DNA of 64,000 nt from Sporolactobacillus laevolacticus DSM 442 (GTDB lineage Bacteria; Bacillota; Bacilli; Bacillales; Sporolactobacillaceae), in NCBI RefSeq assembly GCF_000497245.1, contig NZ_AWTC01000008.1:85269-149268 (forward strand), given 5' to 3'. Both the position numbers and the translations under genes were made by a program. Below the pieces are notes generated by a model. The model was not told the origin of the DNA. It ran no database searches and was given only the letters and a program-made list of their open reading frames with translations. Of the stretch, positions 27,476 to 36,919 are shown piece by piece (the stretch's first letter is position 1; every line of letters begins with the position of its first letter).

Positions 27476-28972
27476 ATGAGTATTCAGGAAAACGTCTTGG
27501 AGCAAGCAGTAGATACAGATTACAAACTATACATCGGCGGTAAATGGGTAGAGGGTTCTGAAAGCCGAAAAATAGCAAGCTATAACCCTAGCACCGGTAA
27601 AAAGCTTACCGAATTCACAGATGCAAGCCACGCTGATGTCGACGCTGCTGTGGAAGCGGCTACAAAAGCATTTGAATCCTGGAAGGAAGTCAGCGTTCAG
27701 GAAAAAAGCACATTGCTTTTGAAAATTGCTGATCTCATTGATGAAAACGCCGATCATCTTGCACTTGTTGAAACACTCGATAACGGCAAGCCGCTTCGCG
27801 AAACAAAAGCGATTGACGTTCCTGCCAGCTCTGATCACTTCCGCTATTTTGCAGGAGTTATCCGTTCTGAAGAAGGCACAGCTAACGCGCTCGACGAAAA
27901 TACATTGACCATCAACTTGAAAGAACCAATCGGTGTTGTTGGACAGATCGTTCCTTGGAACTTTCCACTGTTGATGGCCGCATGGAAAATCGCTCCTGCT
28001 ATTGCTGCCGGGAATACGGTTGTGATTCATCCATCTTCATCAACTTCGCTAAGTCTGCTCGAATTAGCAAAAATTCTGGATCAAGTGCTCCCTGCCGGTG
28101 TCGTTAACGTCATTACAGGCCGCGGTTCTGACTCCGGTGATTATATGCTTCACCATCCGGGATTTGCAAAGCTCGCATTTACTGGTTCGACTCAAATCGG
28201 CTATGAAGTAGCAGCAGCCGCTGCAAAACGATTAATTCCGGCGACTTTGGAACTCGGAGGAAAATCTGCGAATATCTTCTTCGATGACGCTCCATGGGAA
28301 CGCGCGATCGAAGGTGCTCAGCTGGGTATTCTCTTTAATCAAGGTCAGGTATGCTGCGCAGGATCTCGTATCTTCGTTCAGGAAGGCATCTACGACAAAT
28401 TTGTTAGCGCTTTAAAAGAAGCGTTTGAAAAAGTTACTGTTGGCCTCCCTTGGGAGGACGGCGTACAAATGGGTGCTCAAGTTAACAAACGCCAACTGGA
28501 AAAGATCCTAGAATATGTCAAGATCGGTCAAGATGAAGGCGCAAAACTTGTTACCGGGGGACATAAGCTAAGCGACAACAATTTGGAAAAAGGTGTATTT
28601 ATGGCACCTACCCTACTTGCTGATGCGAATAATGACATGCGGATTGCTCAGGAAGAAATCTTCGGACCAGTTGCCACTGTCATTAGGTTTAAAGATGCTG
28701 ACGAAGCAATTAAACTGGCAAATCAATCTGAATATGGTCTAGGTGGCGCCGTATGGACCCGTGACATTAATACAGCACTTCGCGTTGCGCGCAATGTACG
28801 TACAGGACGTATGTGGGTAAATACGTACAACCAGCTTCCTGCAGGTGCACCATTCGGCGGCTACAAAAAATCAGGTATCGGTCGCGAAACCTACAAGAGC
28901 ATTCTTGATGCGTATACACAAACGAAGAACATCTACATCAGCACAAAAGAAACTGTTGACGGATTGTATTGA
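27476..28972 (+). CDS. NAD(P)-dependent aldehyde dehydrogenase
   Basis: 498 aa, standard ALDH length. Motifs: PWNFPLLMAAWKIAPAIAAGNTVV, FTGSTQIGYEVA, the catalytic Glu in LELGGKSANIFF, the catalytic Cys in NQGQVCCAGSRIF, and EEIFGPVATV. Oxidises aldehydes to acids, plausibly acetaldehyde or a sugar-derived aldehyde. Monocistronic with a downstream terminator (29009-29038). cre-like and Rex-like sequences upstream would fit carbon/redox control, but both are imperfect. Confidence 0.92.
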   Translation: MSIQENVLEQAVDTDYKLYIGGKWVEGSESRKIASYNPSTGKKLTEFTDASHADVDAAVEAATKAFESWKEVSVQEKSTLLLKIADLIDENADHLALVETLDNGKPLRETKAIDVPASSDHFRYFAGVIRSEEGTANALDENTLTINLKEPIGVVGQIVPWNFPLLMAAWKIAPAIAAGNTVVIHPSSSTSLSLLELAKILDQVLPAGVVNVITGRGSDSGDYMLHHPGFAKLAFTGSTQIGYEVAAAAAKRLIPATLELGGKSANIFFDDAPWERAIEGAQLGILFNQGQVCCAGSRIFVQEGIYDKFVSALKEAFEKVTVGLPWEDGVQMGAQVNKRQLEKILEYVKIGQDEGAKLVTGGHKLSDNNLEKGVFMAPTLLADANNDMRIAQEEIFGPVATVIRFKDADEAIKLANQSEYGLGGAVWTRDINTALRVARNVRTGRMWVNTYNQLPAGAPFGGYKKSGIGRETYKSILDAYTQTKNIYISTKETVDGLY

Positions 28973-29008
28973 TTCGTAGCAACAAATCGTATAATTTTAT
29001 CAATACGG

Positions 29009-29038
29009 AGTGGAGAATTTAGAATGAAATTCTCCACT
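29009..29038 (+). terminator. Terminator after aldehyde dehydrogenase
   Basis: Perfect 12-bp hairpin AGTGGAGAATTT/AAATTCTCCACT with loop AGAATG. Confidence 0.75.
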
Positions 29039-29082
29039 CTTATTTATTTATATTAAAACTACCTTTTTACTTGTATTTATGC

Positions 29083-29111
29083 TTGACAAATCCATTTAAC
29101 GAGACTAAACT
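29083..29111 (+). promoter_or_regulatory. Promoter of the S-box/O-acetylhomoserine sulfhydrylase transcript
   Basis: TTGACA, 17-nt spacer, TAAACT, about 20 nt before the riboswitch aptamer. Confidence 0.75.
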
Positions 29112-29129
29112 GAACTCAATTAAATAAAT

Positions 29130-29231
29130 CTTATCAAGAGTGGCGGAGGGACTGGCCCGACGAAGCCCGACAACCAGCACAGATTGTGTGTATGGTGTTA
29201 ATTCCAGCAGATTAAGTTCTGGCAGATAAGA
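29130..29231 (+). ncRNA. SAM-I (S-box) riboswitch
   Basis: P1 pairs CTTATC (29130) with GATAAG (29225-29230). Between them lie the S-box hallmarks AGAGTGGCGGAGGGACTGG, CCCGACGAAGCCCGACAACC and GGTGTTAATTCCAGCAG. It is followed by a terminator hairpin (29244-29288), so SAM should switch off the downstream sulfur gene. Confidence 0.95.
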
Positions 29232-29243
29232 AAAGAATCGGCG

Positions 29244-29288
29244 AAAAGGCTGCATTCCCCATCTACTCTGCGGGAATGTAGCCTTTTA
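29244..29288 (+). terminator. Riboswitch expression-platform terminator
   Basis: Long hairpin with arms AAAAGGCTGCATTCCC and GGGAATGTAGCCTTTT, 13 nt after the aptamer P1 and before the gene at 29353. Confidence 0.85.
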
Positions 29289-29352
29289 ATCTGCGCACCT
29301 CCTTTCTAAGATTTTATTTAATGAAAACAAAGAACACAGGGAGAGATGGAAC

Positions 29353-30657
29353 ATGGCAGAAGAAAGGCAATATGGATTTGAAACGTTGCAAGTACACGCA
29401 GGACAGGTGCCCGACCCAACAACCGGTGCGCGCGCTGTCCCGATCTATCAGACAACTTCGTTCGTATTTAAAGATGCGGACGAAGCAGCGGACTTCTTCC
29501 AATTAAAAAAACCGGGTAATGTGTACGCACGTATTATGAACCCTACAGAAGACGTTTTTGAACAACGCGTTGCTCAGCTTGAAGGCGGTTCAGCAGCACT
29601 CGCAACATCATCCGGTCTGGCAGCTATTACTTACGCAATTCTGAACGTTGCAAACAGCGGAGACCATATTGTCGCTGCCTCCACTTTGTATGGCGGTACT
29701 TATGAACTGTTTGCTGTTACCTTGAAAAAACTTGGTATCGACGTTACTTTTGTTGATCCGGATGATCCGGAAAACTTCCGTGATGCAATTCAGGAGAATA
29801 CAAAAGCACTCTATGGCGAAACAATCGGTAATCCTAAAATTAATGTACTGGACATCGAAGCTGTTGCCGACATTGCACATGAAAACAAAATTCCTTTAAT
29901 TGTTGACAACACATTTGGCACACCTTATCTTGTTCGCCCGATTGAATTCGGAGCAGATGTTGTCGTGCATTCCGCTACAAAATTCATTGGCGGCCATGGC
30001 ACAGCTATCGGCGGCATCCTCGTTGACGGCGGAAAATTTGACTGGCGCGCAAGCGGCAAATTCCCTGATTTCACGACTCCTGATAAGAGCTACGGTGGTC
30101 TGGTCTATGCAGACCTCGCTCCTGCCTCATTCGCTGCAAAAGCGCGTGTTCAATTGCTGCGCAACACAGGTGCTACGGTTAGCCCGCAAAACGCATTCCT
30201 GTTCCTGCAAGGCCTTGAATCCCTCTCCCTCCGCGTAGAACGCCATGTTCAAAACGCACGCAAGGTTGCTGAATACCTGAACAACCATCCTAAAATTACT
30301 TGGGTAAACTACCCTGAACTTGAAGGAAACAAATACAATGCCCTTGCCAAGAAATACCTGCCAAAGGGTGCCGGTTCCATCTTCACCTTTGGTGTAAAAG
30401 GCGGAAAGGACGCAGGAAAAGCATTGATTAATAATGTCAAGCTGTTCTCTCTGCTGGCAAATGTTGCCGATGCAAAATCACTGATTATTCATCCGGCAAG
30501 CACAACACACGCCGAACTGACTCCGGAAGAACAAGCCGTTACCGGTGTAACGCCTGAATTGATCCGTGTTTCAATCGGTATTGAAAGTGTTGACGATATT
30601 ATCTATGATCTTGATCAAGCACTGGCTAAGATTCCCGTTCCAGTAACAAGCAATTAA
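29353..30657 (+). CDS. metY: O-acetylhomoserine aminocarboxypropyltransferase (sulfhydrylase)
   Basis: 434 aa PLP enzyme of the Cys/Met metabolism family. N-terminus [15 protein letters not shown]-binding [15 protein letters not shown] with the Schiff-base Lys (near 208), and [19 protein letters not shown]. Makes homocysteine from O-acetylhomoserine and sulfide; the about 430-aa length separates it from the shorter cystathionine synthases/lyases. Its own S-box leader agrees with a role in methionine supply. ATG supported by GGAG. A terminator hairpin follows at 30697-30731. Confidence 0.93.
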   Translation: MAEERQYGFETLQVHAGQVPDPTTGARAVPIYQTTSFVFKDADEAADFFQLKKPGNVYARIMNPTEDVFEQRVAQLEGGSAALATSSGLAAITYAILNVANSGDHIVAASTLYGGTYELFAVTLKKLGIDVTFVDPDDPENFRDAIQENTKALYGETIGNPKINVLDIEAVADIAHENKIPLIVDNTFGTPYLVRPIEFGADVVVHSATKFIGGHGTAIGGILVDGGKFDWRASGKFPDFTTPDKSYGGLVYADLAPASFAAKARVQLLRNTGATVSPQNAFLFLQGLESLSLRVERHVQNARKVAEYLNNHPKITWVNYPELEGNKYNALAKKYLPKGAGSIFTFGVKGGKDAGKALINNVKLFSLLANVADAKSLIIHPASTTHAELTPEEQAVTGVTPELIRVSIGIESVDDIIYDLDQALAKIPVPVTSN

Positions 30658-30696
30658 CAAATAGATAGAGCATCATATATGGGGGTTATTTAGGAT

Positions 30697-30731
30697 AAAG
30701 GAGTCTGCAAATCAACTTTGCAGGCTCCTTT
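30697..30731. terminator. Terminator between metY and ndh
   Basis: Hairpin arms AAAGGAGTCTGCAAA and TTTGCAGGCTCCTTT with one mismatch, in the convergent gap; it may serve both genes. Confidence 0.75.
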
Positions 30732-30762
30732 ACTTTGTTTATAATTAACCCTTTTATTTGCT

Positions 30763-31956
30763 TTAACTAAATCTTCCTTTTTTAATCATCGTCTCTACAC
30801 CACCGATTTTCACTAATGACCGGTTTTCAATGACTTTCTTCATAATTGATGCAGGCCGTCCTTTCAGATTTCTGCCCATGATTTCTCCGACTGCATCGTC
30901 TCGTCCCAGTGAACAAACCGTACCCATAAATTTAAAAACAAACGGTTTCGTTGGACTACCTTCAATCAGCGCATAAAGATTATGTGCAGCACAATCTGCT
31001 TGCTGCATCGCTATTTGTGCGGTTGTCGGATACGGACGCCCTGTCTCAGGATCAATAACCGCAGAACAGTCACCGATGATGAGAATCTCGGAATTGCCCG
31101 CAACCGTCAGATCCGTATTGACAACAACACGTCCGCGATGCTGTTCGAATCCCGAACGACCGACTACAGAGCTACCACTTACTCCGCCGGTCCAAATAAA
31201 GGTACCTGCCTGGAGCGTATGCGTCTCATTTCCATCTTTATAAAAAATACGCTCACCATCCAATTCACTCACTCTGCCAATCACAAATTCTACCCCGCGA
31301 TCAATCAGCTTGTTAGCGCCATACTCCGCAAGATGACGATTGAACATAGGTAATGCGTTGGGTGTCGGTTCAATACAGATCACACGTACCAACCCACGGT
31401 CGACTCGATGGCGGGCAATTAAATGGGGTACCCGATTTGTCAGTTCTCCCAAAAATTCAAAACTGGTAAATCCGGCTCCTCCCACCACAATAATCAGACG
31501 TTCCTTTCGCCGGTCATCCCCCCACTTCTTAAATTGATCCTCAATATGATGGCGAATTTTCTTAACGGATGGAATATCCGAGATCGCTAGCCCATATTCA
31601 TCCATTCCCTGAATACCAAAGAACTCCGGTTCAAACCCTAAACCGATCAGCAGATAATCATAGGACACGGGCTCGCTATCCTGTAAAATTACGCGCTTTG
31701 ATTCCCGTTCCACGCGGACAACTGTATCCTGAATGAATAGCGTTCTTTTCCGATCGATGACCTGATCGATTGAATAACAGATTTCATCGGCATCAGCCGT
31801 ACCAGCCGCAACCTCATGAAGTGAGGTTGTTTCACAATGGTAGTTATTCTTATCTATGATAATAAGATCAGCATTTGGCTTCAACTTCTGAAGCTTTTTT
31901 AACGTGCGTAATCCCCCATAACCCGCACCTAAAATGACGATTTTTTTCTTTTCCAA
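30763..31956 (-). CDS. ndh: Type II NADH dehydrogenase
   Basis: About 397 aa single-subunit flavoprotein. FAD site KIVILGAGYGGLRTLKKLQ at the N-terminus, NAD site IVVGGAGFTSFEFLGEL (near 158), and the family marks TFIWTGGVSGS and IGDCSAV. It passes electrons from NADH to quinone without pumping protons. TTG 31956 has AAGGGGG 9 nt upstream; ATG 31962 is the alternative. Monocistronic, with a cre site over its promoter. Confidence 0.9.
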   Translation of the reverse strand: MEKKKIVILGAGYGGLRTLKKLQKLKPNADLIIIDKNNYHCETTSLHEVAAGTADADEICYSIDQVIDRKRTLFIQDTVVRVERESKRVILQDSEPVSYDYLLIGLGFEPEFFGIQGMDEYGLAISDIPSVKKIRHHIEDQFKKWGDDRRKERLIIVVGGAGFTSFEFLGELTNRVPHLIARHRVDRGLVRVICIEPTPNALPMFNRHLAEYGANKLIDRGVEFVIGRVSELDGERIFYKDGNETHTLQAGTFIWTGGVSGSSVVGRSGFEQHRGRVVVNTDLTVAGNSEILIIGDCSAVIDPETGRPYPTTAQIAMQQADCAAHNLYALIEGSPTKPFVFKFMGTVCSLGRDDAVGEIMGRNLKGRPASIMKKVIENRSLVKIGGVETMIKKGRFS

Positions 31957-32044
31957 TACCATCATCCCCCTTGCCGGCGGCATTGATTAACAAGCCATAC
32001 TATAAGAATCATTCTTGTCACATTTTATTCACATTTCCTCTTTT

Positions 32045-32073
32045 ATTGTAACCTAAAATGTAAACGCTTTCAA
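32045..32073 (-). promoter_or_regulatory. ndh promoter with perfect cre site
   Basis: Minus-strand TTGAAA (32068-32073), 17-nt spacer and TACAAT (32045-32050). TGTAAACGCTTTCA (plus strand 32059-32072) fits the CcpA consensus at every position and covers part of the -35 box, so catabolite repression by promoter occlusion is predicted. Confidence 0.8.
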
Positions 32074-32145
32074 TAATGTGGAAAATAAAAACCATCCGCA
32101 CCTTTGGTTACGCGTTGCCTGGTGGGATGGCTAGGTCTTTAAATA

Positions 32146-32217
32146 GAGGGCGTACGGGAATTGAACCCGCGATCATGGAATGAGAATCCATTGGCTTAAC
32201 CACTTGCCCAACGCCCT
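32146..32217 (-). tRNA. tRNA-Glu (anticodon CUC)
   Basis: 72-nt cloverleaf. Acceptor AGGGCGT/ACGCCCT, T8 G9, D arm GGC/GCC, anticodon arm ATGGA-TTCTCAT-TCCAT giving CUC at 34-36, T arm GCGGG-TTCAATT-CCCGT. No 3' CCA is encoded and the first pair is A1-U72. It is a lone gene. Bacillales normally read both Glu codons with UUC, so this is an extra or specialised isoacceptor. Confidence 0.85.
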
Positions 32218-32342
32218 ATAATCATCGTGCAAAATTCCCGCGAAATATTTCCGCACATTTAGCACGACAAGAAGTATAACATATTTCAACAATAGATTTC
32301 AAGTCCTGATTATAGTATACAGAAAGCTTATAGACATTCTGG

Positions 32343-32996
32343 TTAATGGGATTCTGCGATAATCTTTACCCCTGAGCTGGCACCAATTCGCGTGGCACCG
32401 GCAGCAATCATTGCTTCAGCTTCAGCCTTAGAATGGATGCCTCCCGCTGCTTTGACACCGATATTCTTGCCTACAGTCTTACGCATCAGCGCGACATCTT
32501 CCGGAGTAGCTCCTCCTGTAGAAAAACCGGTAGAGGTTTTCACAAAATCCGCACCTGCTCTGACAGCCAATTGGCACGCTCGAACCTTTTCATCTTCAGT
32601 TAACAGGCACGCTTCAATGATCACTTTGACAAGAGCGCGCTTCGCGGCTGCCTCCACCACAGCACGAATATCAGCTTCCACTAATTCCTCTTGTCCGCTC
32701 TTCAATGCGCCGATGTTGATGACCATATCAACCTCATCAGCCCCTTTATCGATCGCATCCTTTGTTTCAAATGCTTTAACTTCCGGAGTTGAAGCGCCAA
32801 GAGGAAAACCGATCACGGTACATACTTCTACATCTGATTCTTTTAACTGGTCTGCGGCTAGCGCAACCCAGCATGGATTGACACATACCGAAGCAAAACC
32901 AAACTTCTTTGCCTCATCAGTTAGTTTTAAAATATCTGCTTCTGTTGTTTCAGGCTTTAACGCCGTATGATCAATATATTTTGCGAGATCTGTCAT
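32343..32996 (-). CDS. deoC: Deoxyribose-phosphate aldolase
   Basis: 217 aa TIM-barrel class I aldolase that splits 2-deoxyribose 5-phosphate into glyceraldehyde 3-phosphate and acetaldehyde. The Schiff-base Lys is in [16 protein letters not shown] (near 152); [11 protein letters not shown] and [10 protein letters not shown] are also conserved. Last gene of the deoB-pdp-deoC operon, 27 nt after pdp. The acetaldehyde it produces could be a substrate for the aldehyde dehydrogenase at 27.5 kb. Confidence 0.96.
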   Translation of the reverse strand: MTDLAKYIDHTALKPETTEADILKLTDEAKKFGFASVCVNPCWVALAADQLKESDVEVCTVIGFPLGASTPEVKAFETKDAIDKGADEVDMVINIGALKSGQEELVEADIRAVVEAAAKRALVKVIIEACLLTEDEKVRACQLAVRAGADFVKTSTGFSTGGATPEDVALMRKTVGKNIGVKAAGGIHSKAEAEAMIAAGATRIGASSGVKIIAESH

Positions 32997-33023
32997 GATT
33001 TTTTCTCCTTTTTGCCTTGATTA

Positions 33024-34322
33024 TCAGGAAATTATCCGGTGAATCAATTGTGGTCTGTCCGCGTGCTGCGCGATTTTAATATGGTGATACAACGTTTCTT
33101 CAATCCGGCTGACATCCTTGGAATCCGAATGGATCGTCAAAAGTGGCTCACCTTTCGCTACTCGATCGCCGACCTTTTTGCACAGCACTATGCCTGCCGC
33201 ATGATTAATTGAATCCTCTTTCGTCGCTCGTCCGGCGCCAAGCAGCATCGCTGCAAGCCCGATCTGATCCGCCCTTAATTCAGCAACAACACCGGACTCT
33301 TTGGCCAGAAGGTCGATTTGGTATTTGGCACGCGGCAATTGCTCTGGGTGATCTGCAATCGCCGGATCTCCGCCTTGATTTTCTATAAACTGTTTGAATT
33401 TAGCGAAGGCCTTCCCTTGCGCCAGCGCTTGCTCAAGCTGCCCTCTGGCATCTTCCAGATTTTCAGCCTTTCCGGCGAGCAGCACCATTCGGCTGCCAAG
33501 CGCGAAAACTAGCTCCTCTAAGTCGTTTGGTCCATGCCCCTGCAAGGTGTCAATTGCTTCTTTCACTTCAAGAGCATTGCCAATGGCGAAACCGAGCGGC
33601 TGAGACATATCGGTAATAACAGCCGCTGTCTTTCTCCCGACATGCGTTCCGATTTGAACCATCGTTTCCGCGAGCCGGATCGCATCTTCCTCCTTTTTCA
33701 TAAAGGCACCGGATCCGCAAGTCACTTCGAGGACAATCGCATCTGCTCCCGCTGCAATCTTCTTGCTCATGATCGAACTTGCGATCAACGGAATGGATTC
33801 AACAGACCCGCTAACATCACGCAAAGCGTAAAGTTTCTTATCTGCCGGAACCAAATCACCTGTCTGACCGATGACCGCAATCTGGTCACGATTGACGAGC
33901 TGAACAAAATGATCACTAGTCATCTCAACTGAAAAACCGGCAATGGATTCAAGTTTATCGATCGTACCGCCGGTGAACCCGAGACCGCGACCGGACATCT
34001 TGGCGACCGGTACGCCAACGGAGGCAACAAGCGGTGCAAGGACGAGCGTGGTTGTATCGCCGACACCACCAGTTGAATGCTTATCTACCTTGACACCAGT
34101 GATTGCCGACAAATCGACGGTTTCTCCGGAGTCAATCATCGCCCGTGTCAGTTCGGCAATTTCTACATCAGTCATGTCCTTAAAATAGATGGCCATGGCT
34201 AGTGCGCTTGCCTGATAATCCGGTATCGAGCCACTGACATAGCCTTCTATGAAAAAACGGATTTCTTCGGGGGAAAGCGCATAGCCATCCCGCTTTTTCG
34301 TAATAATGTCTACCATCCGCAT
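33024..34322 (-). CDS. pdp: Pyrimidine-nucleoside phosphorylase
   Basis: 432 aa, usual length. Phosphate-binding [17 protein letters not shown] (near 81) and [17 protein letters not shown] (near 110). Cleaves thymidine, deoxyuridine and uridine to base and (deoxy)ribose 1-phosphate. ATG 34322 has GAGGTGA upstream. It lies 17 nt after deoB; the three enzymes convert nucleosides to central metabolites. Confidence 0.96.
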   Translation of the reverse strand: MRMVDIITKKRDGYALSPEEIRFFIEGYVSGSIPDYQASALAMAIYFKDMTDVEIAELTRAMIDSGETVDLSAITGVKVDKHSTGGVGDTTTLVLAPLVASVGVPVAKMSGRGLGFTGGTIDKLESIAGFSVEMTSDHFVQLVNRDQIAVIGQTGDLVPADKKLYALRDVSGSVESIPLIASSIMSKKIAAGADAIVLEVTCGSGAFMKKEEDAIRLAETMVQIGTHVGRKTAAVITDMSQPLGFAIGNALEVKEAIDTLQGHGPNDLEELVFALGSRMVLLAGKAENLEDARGQLEQALAQGKAFAKFKQFIENQGGDPAIADHPEQLPRAKYQIDLLAKESGVVAELRADQIGLAAMLLGAGRATKEDSINHAAGIVLCKKVGDRVAKGEPLLTIHSDSKDVSRIEETLYHHIKIAQHADRPQLIHRIIS

Positions 34323-34339
34323 GACGGCTCACCTCGATC

Positions 34340-35533
34340 TCATTTTAAAGCATCCAGAAAACTCGTACCGACCTTCGGCATCGTCGTTTTAAAATTATCG
34401 GTTATTGTTGCCCCAAGGTCTGCAAACGTTTCACGTACAGGAAGCTCTTGACCAGCGGCAAATGCCGGTGAATAAACAAGCAACGGTACATATTCGCGTG
34501 TGTGATCCGTTCCTCTAAAACCAGGGTCATTGCCATGATCGGCGGTGATGATGAGCAAGTCATCTTCTTTGAGTTTAGATAATGCTTGCCCCAGCTGCCG
34601 GTCGAATGTTTCAATCGCTTTCCCGAAAAGGACAGGTTCGCGTCGATGCCCGTATTTAGCGTCGAAATCAACAAGATTGGTAAAGCTGAGTCCGTGAAAA
34701 TCACGATCCAAAATTGAAATGAACCGCTCCATGCCGTCATCATTGCTAACCGTATGCCAGCCCTCTTTAATGCCCTGCCCACTGAAGATGTCGTTAATTT
34801 TACCTATCGCGAGCGTATCCAGTCCGGCTTCAGCTAGCAAATCTAAAACCGTTTTTTCCGGTGGAACGAGTGTTAAATCACGTCGGTTCGCCGTTCGTTC
34901 GAAATTTTCGGCATTGTCCCCGAGAAAAGGGCGAGCGATGACTCTGCCAAGGTGGTACGGCTCGTCAATGGTTAGCTTTCGGCTGTATTCACAAATCTTA
35001 TATAATTCTTCCAATGGGATGACTTTCTCGTGCGCAGCGATTTGCAATACGGAATCTCCTGATGTGTACACAATCAGTTCCCCTGTCTTCATCTGACGCT
35101 CACCGAGTTTTTTAATAATTTCCGTGCCGCTTGCCGGTTTGTTCCAAATCACTTTGCGCCCACTGAATGCTTCAATCTTACTGATTAATTCTTCTGGAAA
35201 ACCGTTAGGAAATGTGTGTAATGGAGTCAGTACCGGAAGCCCCATCATTTCCCAATGACCGTCCATACTGTCCTTACCGGCAGAAACCTCATGCATCTTG
35301 CTATAGTAAGCCGCCGGTTGTGGTTGAACGGGAACACCTAGGATCGGGCGCTCAGGGCGAATATTGGACAGCCCTAATCGAGCGAGGTTTGGAGCATTCA
35401 ATCCGCCCATCGCTTCCGCTGTATGGCCCAAAGTATCGCAGCCTTCATCTCCGTATTTCGCTGCATCGGATGCTTCCCCAATGCCCACTGAATCTAACAC
35501 AATAATATGAACACGTTTAAATTTTTCAGTCAT
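34340..35533 (-). CDS. deoB: Phosphopentomutase
   Basis: 397 aa alkaline-phosphatase-superfamily enzyme that converts (deoxy)ribose 1-phosphate to the 5-phosphate. Metal-site blocks are [14 protein letters not shown], the nucleophile region [13 protein letters not shown], and [24 protein letters not shown]. Start at the second of two Met codons, 6 nt after AGGAGG. First gene of the operon. Confidence 0.96.
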   Translation of the reverse strand: MTEKFKRVHIIVLDSVGIGEASDAAKYGDEGCDTLGHTAEAMGGLNAPNLARLGLSNIRPERPILGVPVQPQPAAYYSKMHEVSAGKDSMDGHWEMMGLPVLTPLHTFPNGFPEELISKIEAFSGRKVIWNKPASGTEIIKKLGERQMKTGELIVYTSGDSVLQIAAHEKVIPLEELYKICEYSRKLTIDEPYHLGRVIARPFLGDNAENFERTANRRDLTLVPPEKTVLDLLAEAGLDTLAIGKINDIFSGQGIKEGWHTVSNDDGMERFISILDRDFHGLSFTNLVDFDAKYGHRREPVLFGKAIETFDRQLGQALSKLKEDDLLIITADHGNDPGFRGTDHTREYVPLLVYSPAFAAGQELPVRETFADLGATITDNFKTTMPKVGTSFLDALK

Positions 35534-35636
35534 CATTGTCCTCCTGAATTAACGCTAGTGCATGGAAAGAAGATACGTCATCTTCCTTATAGCCTGTCTG
35601 TTGTCTTGTTTCATTTTACCCCATCGAAAAAAAAGC

Positions 35637-35684
35637 CGCAAAAAAAACCTCGAGATGAGGGGAGAATCACCCTTATCTCGAGAT
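35637..35684 (-). terminator. Terminator of the PanE-family gene
   Basis: Minus-strand hairpin AATCTCGAGATAAGGG/CCCTCATCTCGAGGTT followed by eight T, 18 nt after the stop codon. Confidence 0.85.
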
Positions 35685-35701
35685 TGAATGCTATAAATAG
35701 A

Positions 35702-36652
35702 TTAATTTTGGTATTTTCTCGACTCTTCTTTAAGATGGACAAGATCCACAAGCATCGAATGATAGGGCGCTTGTAGTCCGTGTTTTTCAGCAAGACGGAC
35801 AATGGCTCCGTTAATATAATCAACTTCTGTCGGCCTGTTGGTAGTCATATCCTGATGCATCGATGGGTAGTGCAGAGGATTACCGACTTGAGAAACATAC
35901 ATAACCTGATCAACAAGCTCATCGCGTGTCACTTCCATTTTAAATCCTTCAGCGTCAATGGCTTCATACGCTTCATAAATCAGTTTGCGCGACATTTCTT
36001 TTGCATTCTTATAGGCTGCGAATTCGCCCATTTTCATGTTCATCAGTGTACACAGCGTGTTCACTACCGAATTAAAGACAAGCTTGGTCCAAACCGTACC
36101 CATATAATCTTTTTGAACAGTTGGATTCATGAGCGCTTTTTCCATTTCAGCAGCAACTTTATAGATGAATTCATTAGGTTCGCCTTCTACACGAACAATA
36201 TGAACATGGCCGGCGCCACGTTTTCCGATAAAGTCAACCTTTCCAGGACCTTTCATGACCGTAGCGATCATTGCCGTACCTGCGATGATTCGTTCACGCG
36301 GCACAAATTGAGCGATATATTCAGCACCACCAAAGCCGTTTTGGTTGGTCATTACATAAGTATTTTTGCTAATGAAGTGCTTGCACCTTTCCATGGTCTC
36401 AACCGTATGCATATCTTTGATAAAAACAATTGCCAGCTCGGGTTCTTCATGATATTCCTCAGGATAGCTGACGCTAATCTCTGCAAAACGCTCATCTTTA
36501 CCATCACGCCAGACCGTAACGCCGCCGTTCTTCTTAATCGCTTCAACGTTAGGCTCCCACGTGTCTACGAAATGAACATCATTTCCGGCCTCTTGTAAAA
36601 GCACGCCGTACCTTAACCCCATTGCTCCTGCTCCAATAACAACAATTTTCAT
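35702..36652 (-). CDS. panE: 2-dehydropantoate 2-reductase (PanE/ApbA) family protein
   Basis: 316 aa. NADP site MKIVVIGAGAMGLRYGVLLQEAG, then the KDMHTVE and MTNQNGFGG blocks and the catalytic Lys in GTVWTKLVFNSVVNTLC (near 190). PanE makes pantoate from ketopantoate; in lactic acid bacteria relatives instead reduce branched-chain 2-oxo acids to hydroxy acids. ATG 36652 has AAAGGAG 9 nt upstream. It is preceded by a 260-nt leader encoding a Leu/Val/Ile-rich peptide and an attenuator, so expression is predicted to respond to branched-chain amino acids. This fits both candidate functions. Confidence 0.85.
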   Translation of the reverse strand: MKIVVIGAGAMGLRYGVLLQEAGNDVHFVDTWEPNVEAIKKNGGVTVWRDGKDERFAEISVSYPEEYHEEPELAIVFIKDMHTVETMERCKHFISKNTYVMTNQNGFGGAEYIAQFVPRERIIAGTAMIATVMKGPGKVDFIGKRGAGHVHIVRVEGEPNEFIYKVAAEMEKALMNPTVQKDYMGTVWTKLVFNSVVNTLCTLMNMKMGEFAAYKNAKEMSRKLIYEAYEAIDAEGFKMEVTRDELVDQVMYVSQVGNPLHYPSMHQDMTTNRPTEVDYINGAIVRLAEKHGLQAPYHSMLVDLVHLKEESRKYQN

Positions 36653-36721
36653 CCTTCTCGTCTCCTTTTTCTGTGTAACGGACAAAAAGCGCCTTCCTTT
36701 TCTTCGAAGTATCCAGTCCAA

Positions 36722-36760
36722 TTAAAAAGCCCCATCCAGTTGATTCTGAATGGGGCTTTA
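36722..36760 (-). terminator. Attenuator terminator upstream of panE
   Basis: RNA arms AAAGCCCCA (36751-36759) and UGGGGCUUU (36726-36734) followed by a U run. The 5' arm and loop also form the 3' arm of the competing hairpin 36743-36779, so only one of the two can exist at a time. Confidence 0.85.
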
Positions 36761-36832
36761 CCCAAGTCCCATTCAGAACGAAGAGGACTCAAGCACATGC
36801 GATCGATTAAACGATTGATGTACCCGAGTCCT
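36743..36832 (-). promoter_or_regulatory. Mutually exclusive attenuator hairpins of the panE leader
   Basis: In RNA order: hairpin A pairs 36818-36832 with 36784-36798, starting at the leader-peptide stop. Hairpin B pairs 36784-36794 with 36760-36770. Antiterminator C pairs 36768-36779 with 36743-36754 over 11-12 bp. A excludes B, B excludes C, and C excludes the terminator. A ribosome at the stop codon masks the 5' arm of A and favours B and termination; a ribosome stalled on the Leu/Val/Ile codons leaves A free and favours C and readthrough. Confidence 0.75.
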
Positions 36833-36878
36833 AACTAATCAAAATGACGACTAATTCATTCGCTTTTGAACGGAACAT
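36831..36878 (-). CDS. Leader peptide of the panE attenuator
   Basis: 15-codon frame, ATG to TAG, translating as MFRSKANELVVILIS. Codons 9-14 are TTA GTC GTC ATT TTG ATT, i.e. six branched-chain amino-acid residues in a row just before the stop. AAGAAGG lies 7 nt upstream of the ATG, and the promoter is about 40 nt upstream. The stop overlaps the 5' arm of hairpin A. Codon content, position and pairing are all those expected of a ribosome-stalling leader. Confidence 0.75.
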   Translation of the reverse strand: MFRSKANELVVILIS

Positions 36879-36919
36879 ATAAAGACCTTCTTGAAAGACT
36901 ATTTTTTGTGAGTGTCGTT

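Noticed and set aside
31993-32040. Rex site upstream of ndh
   Set aside because: TGTGA motifs there are direct repeats, not the inverted TTGTGA-N6-TCACAA arrangement.
32392-32970. 192-codon open frame on the plus strand
   Set aside because: Lies entirely antisense to deoC, is Ser/Ala-rich as expected from antisense codons, and lacks an RBS and homology.
35780-36598. 272-codon open frame on the plus strand
   Set aside because: Antisense shadow of the PanE-family gene; no recognisable domain and no RBS.
36722-36912. T-box or known metabolite riboswitch upstream of panE
   Set aside because: No T-box GGTGGNACCGCG-type antiterminator sequence and no recognisable aptamer core; the leader peptide with Leu/Val/Ile codons explains the hairpins better.
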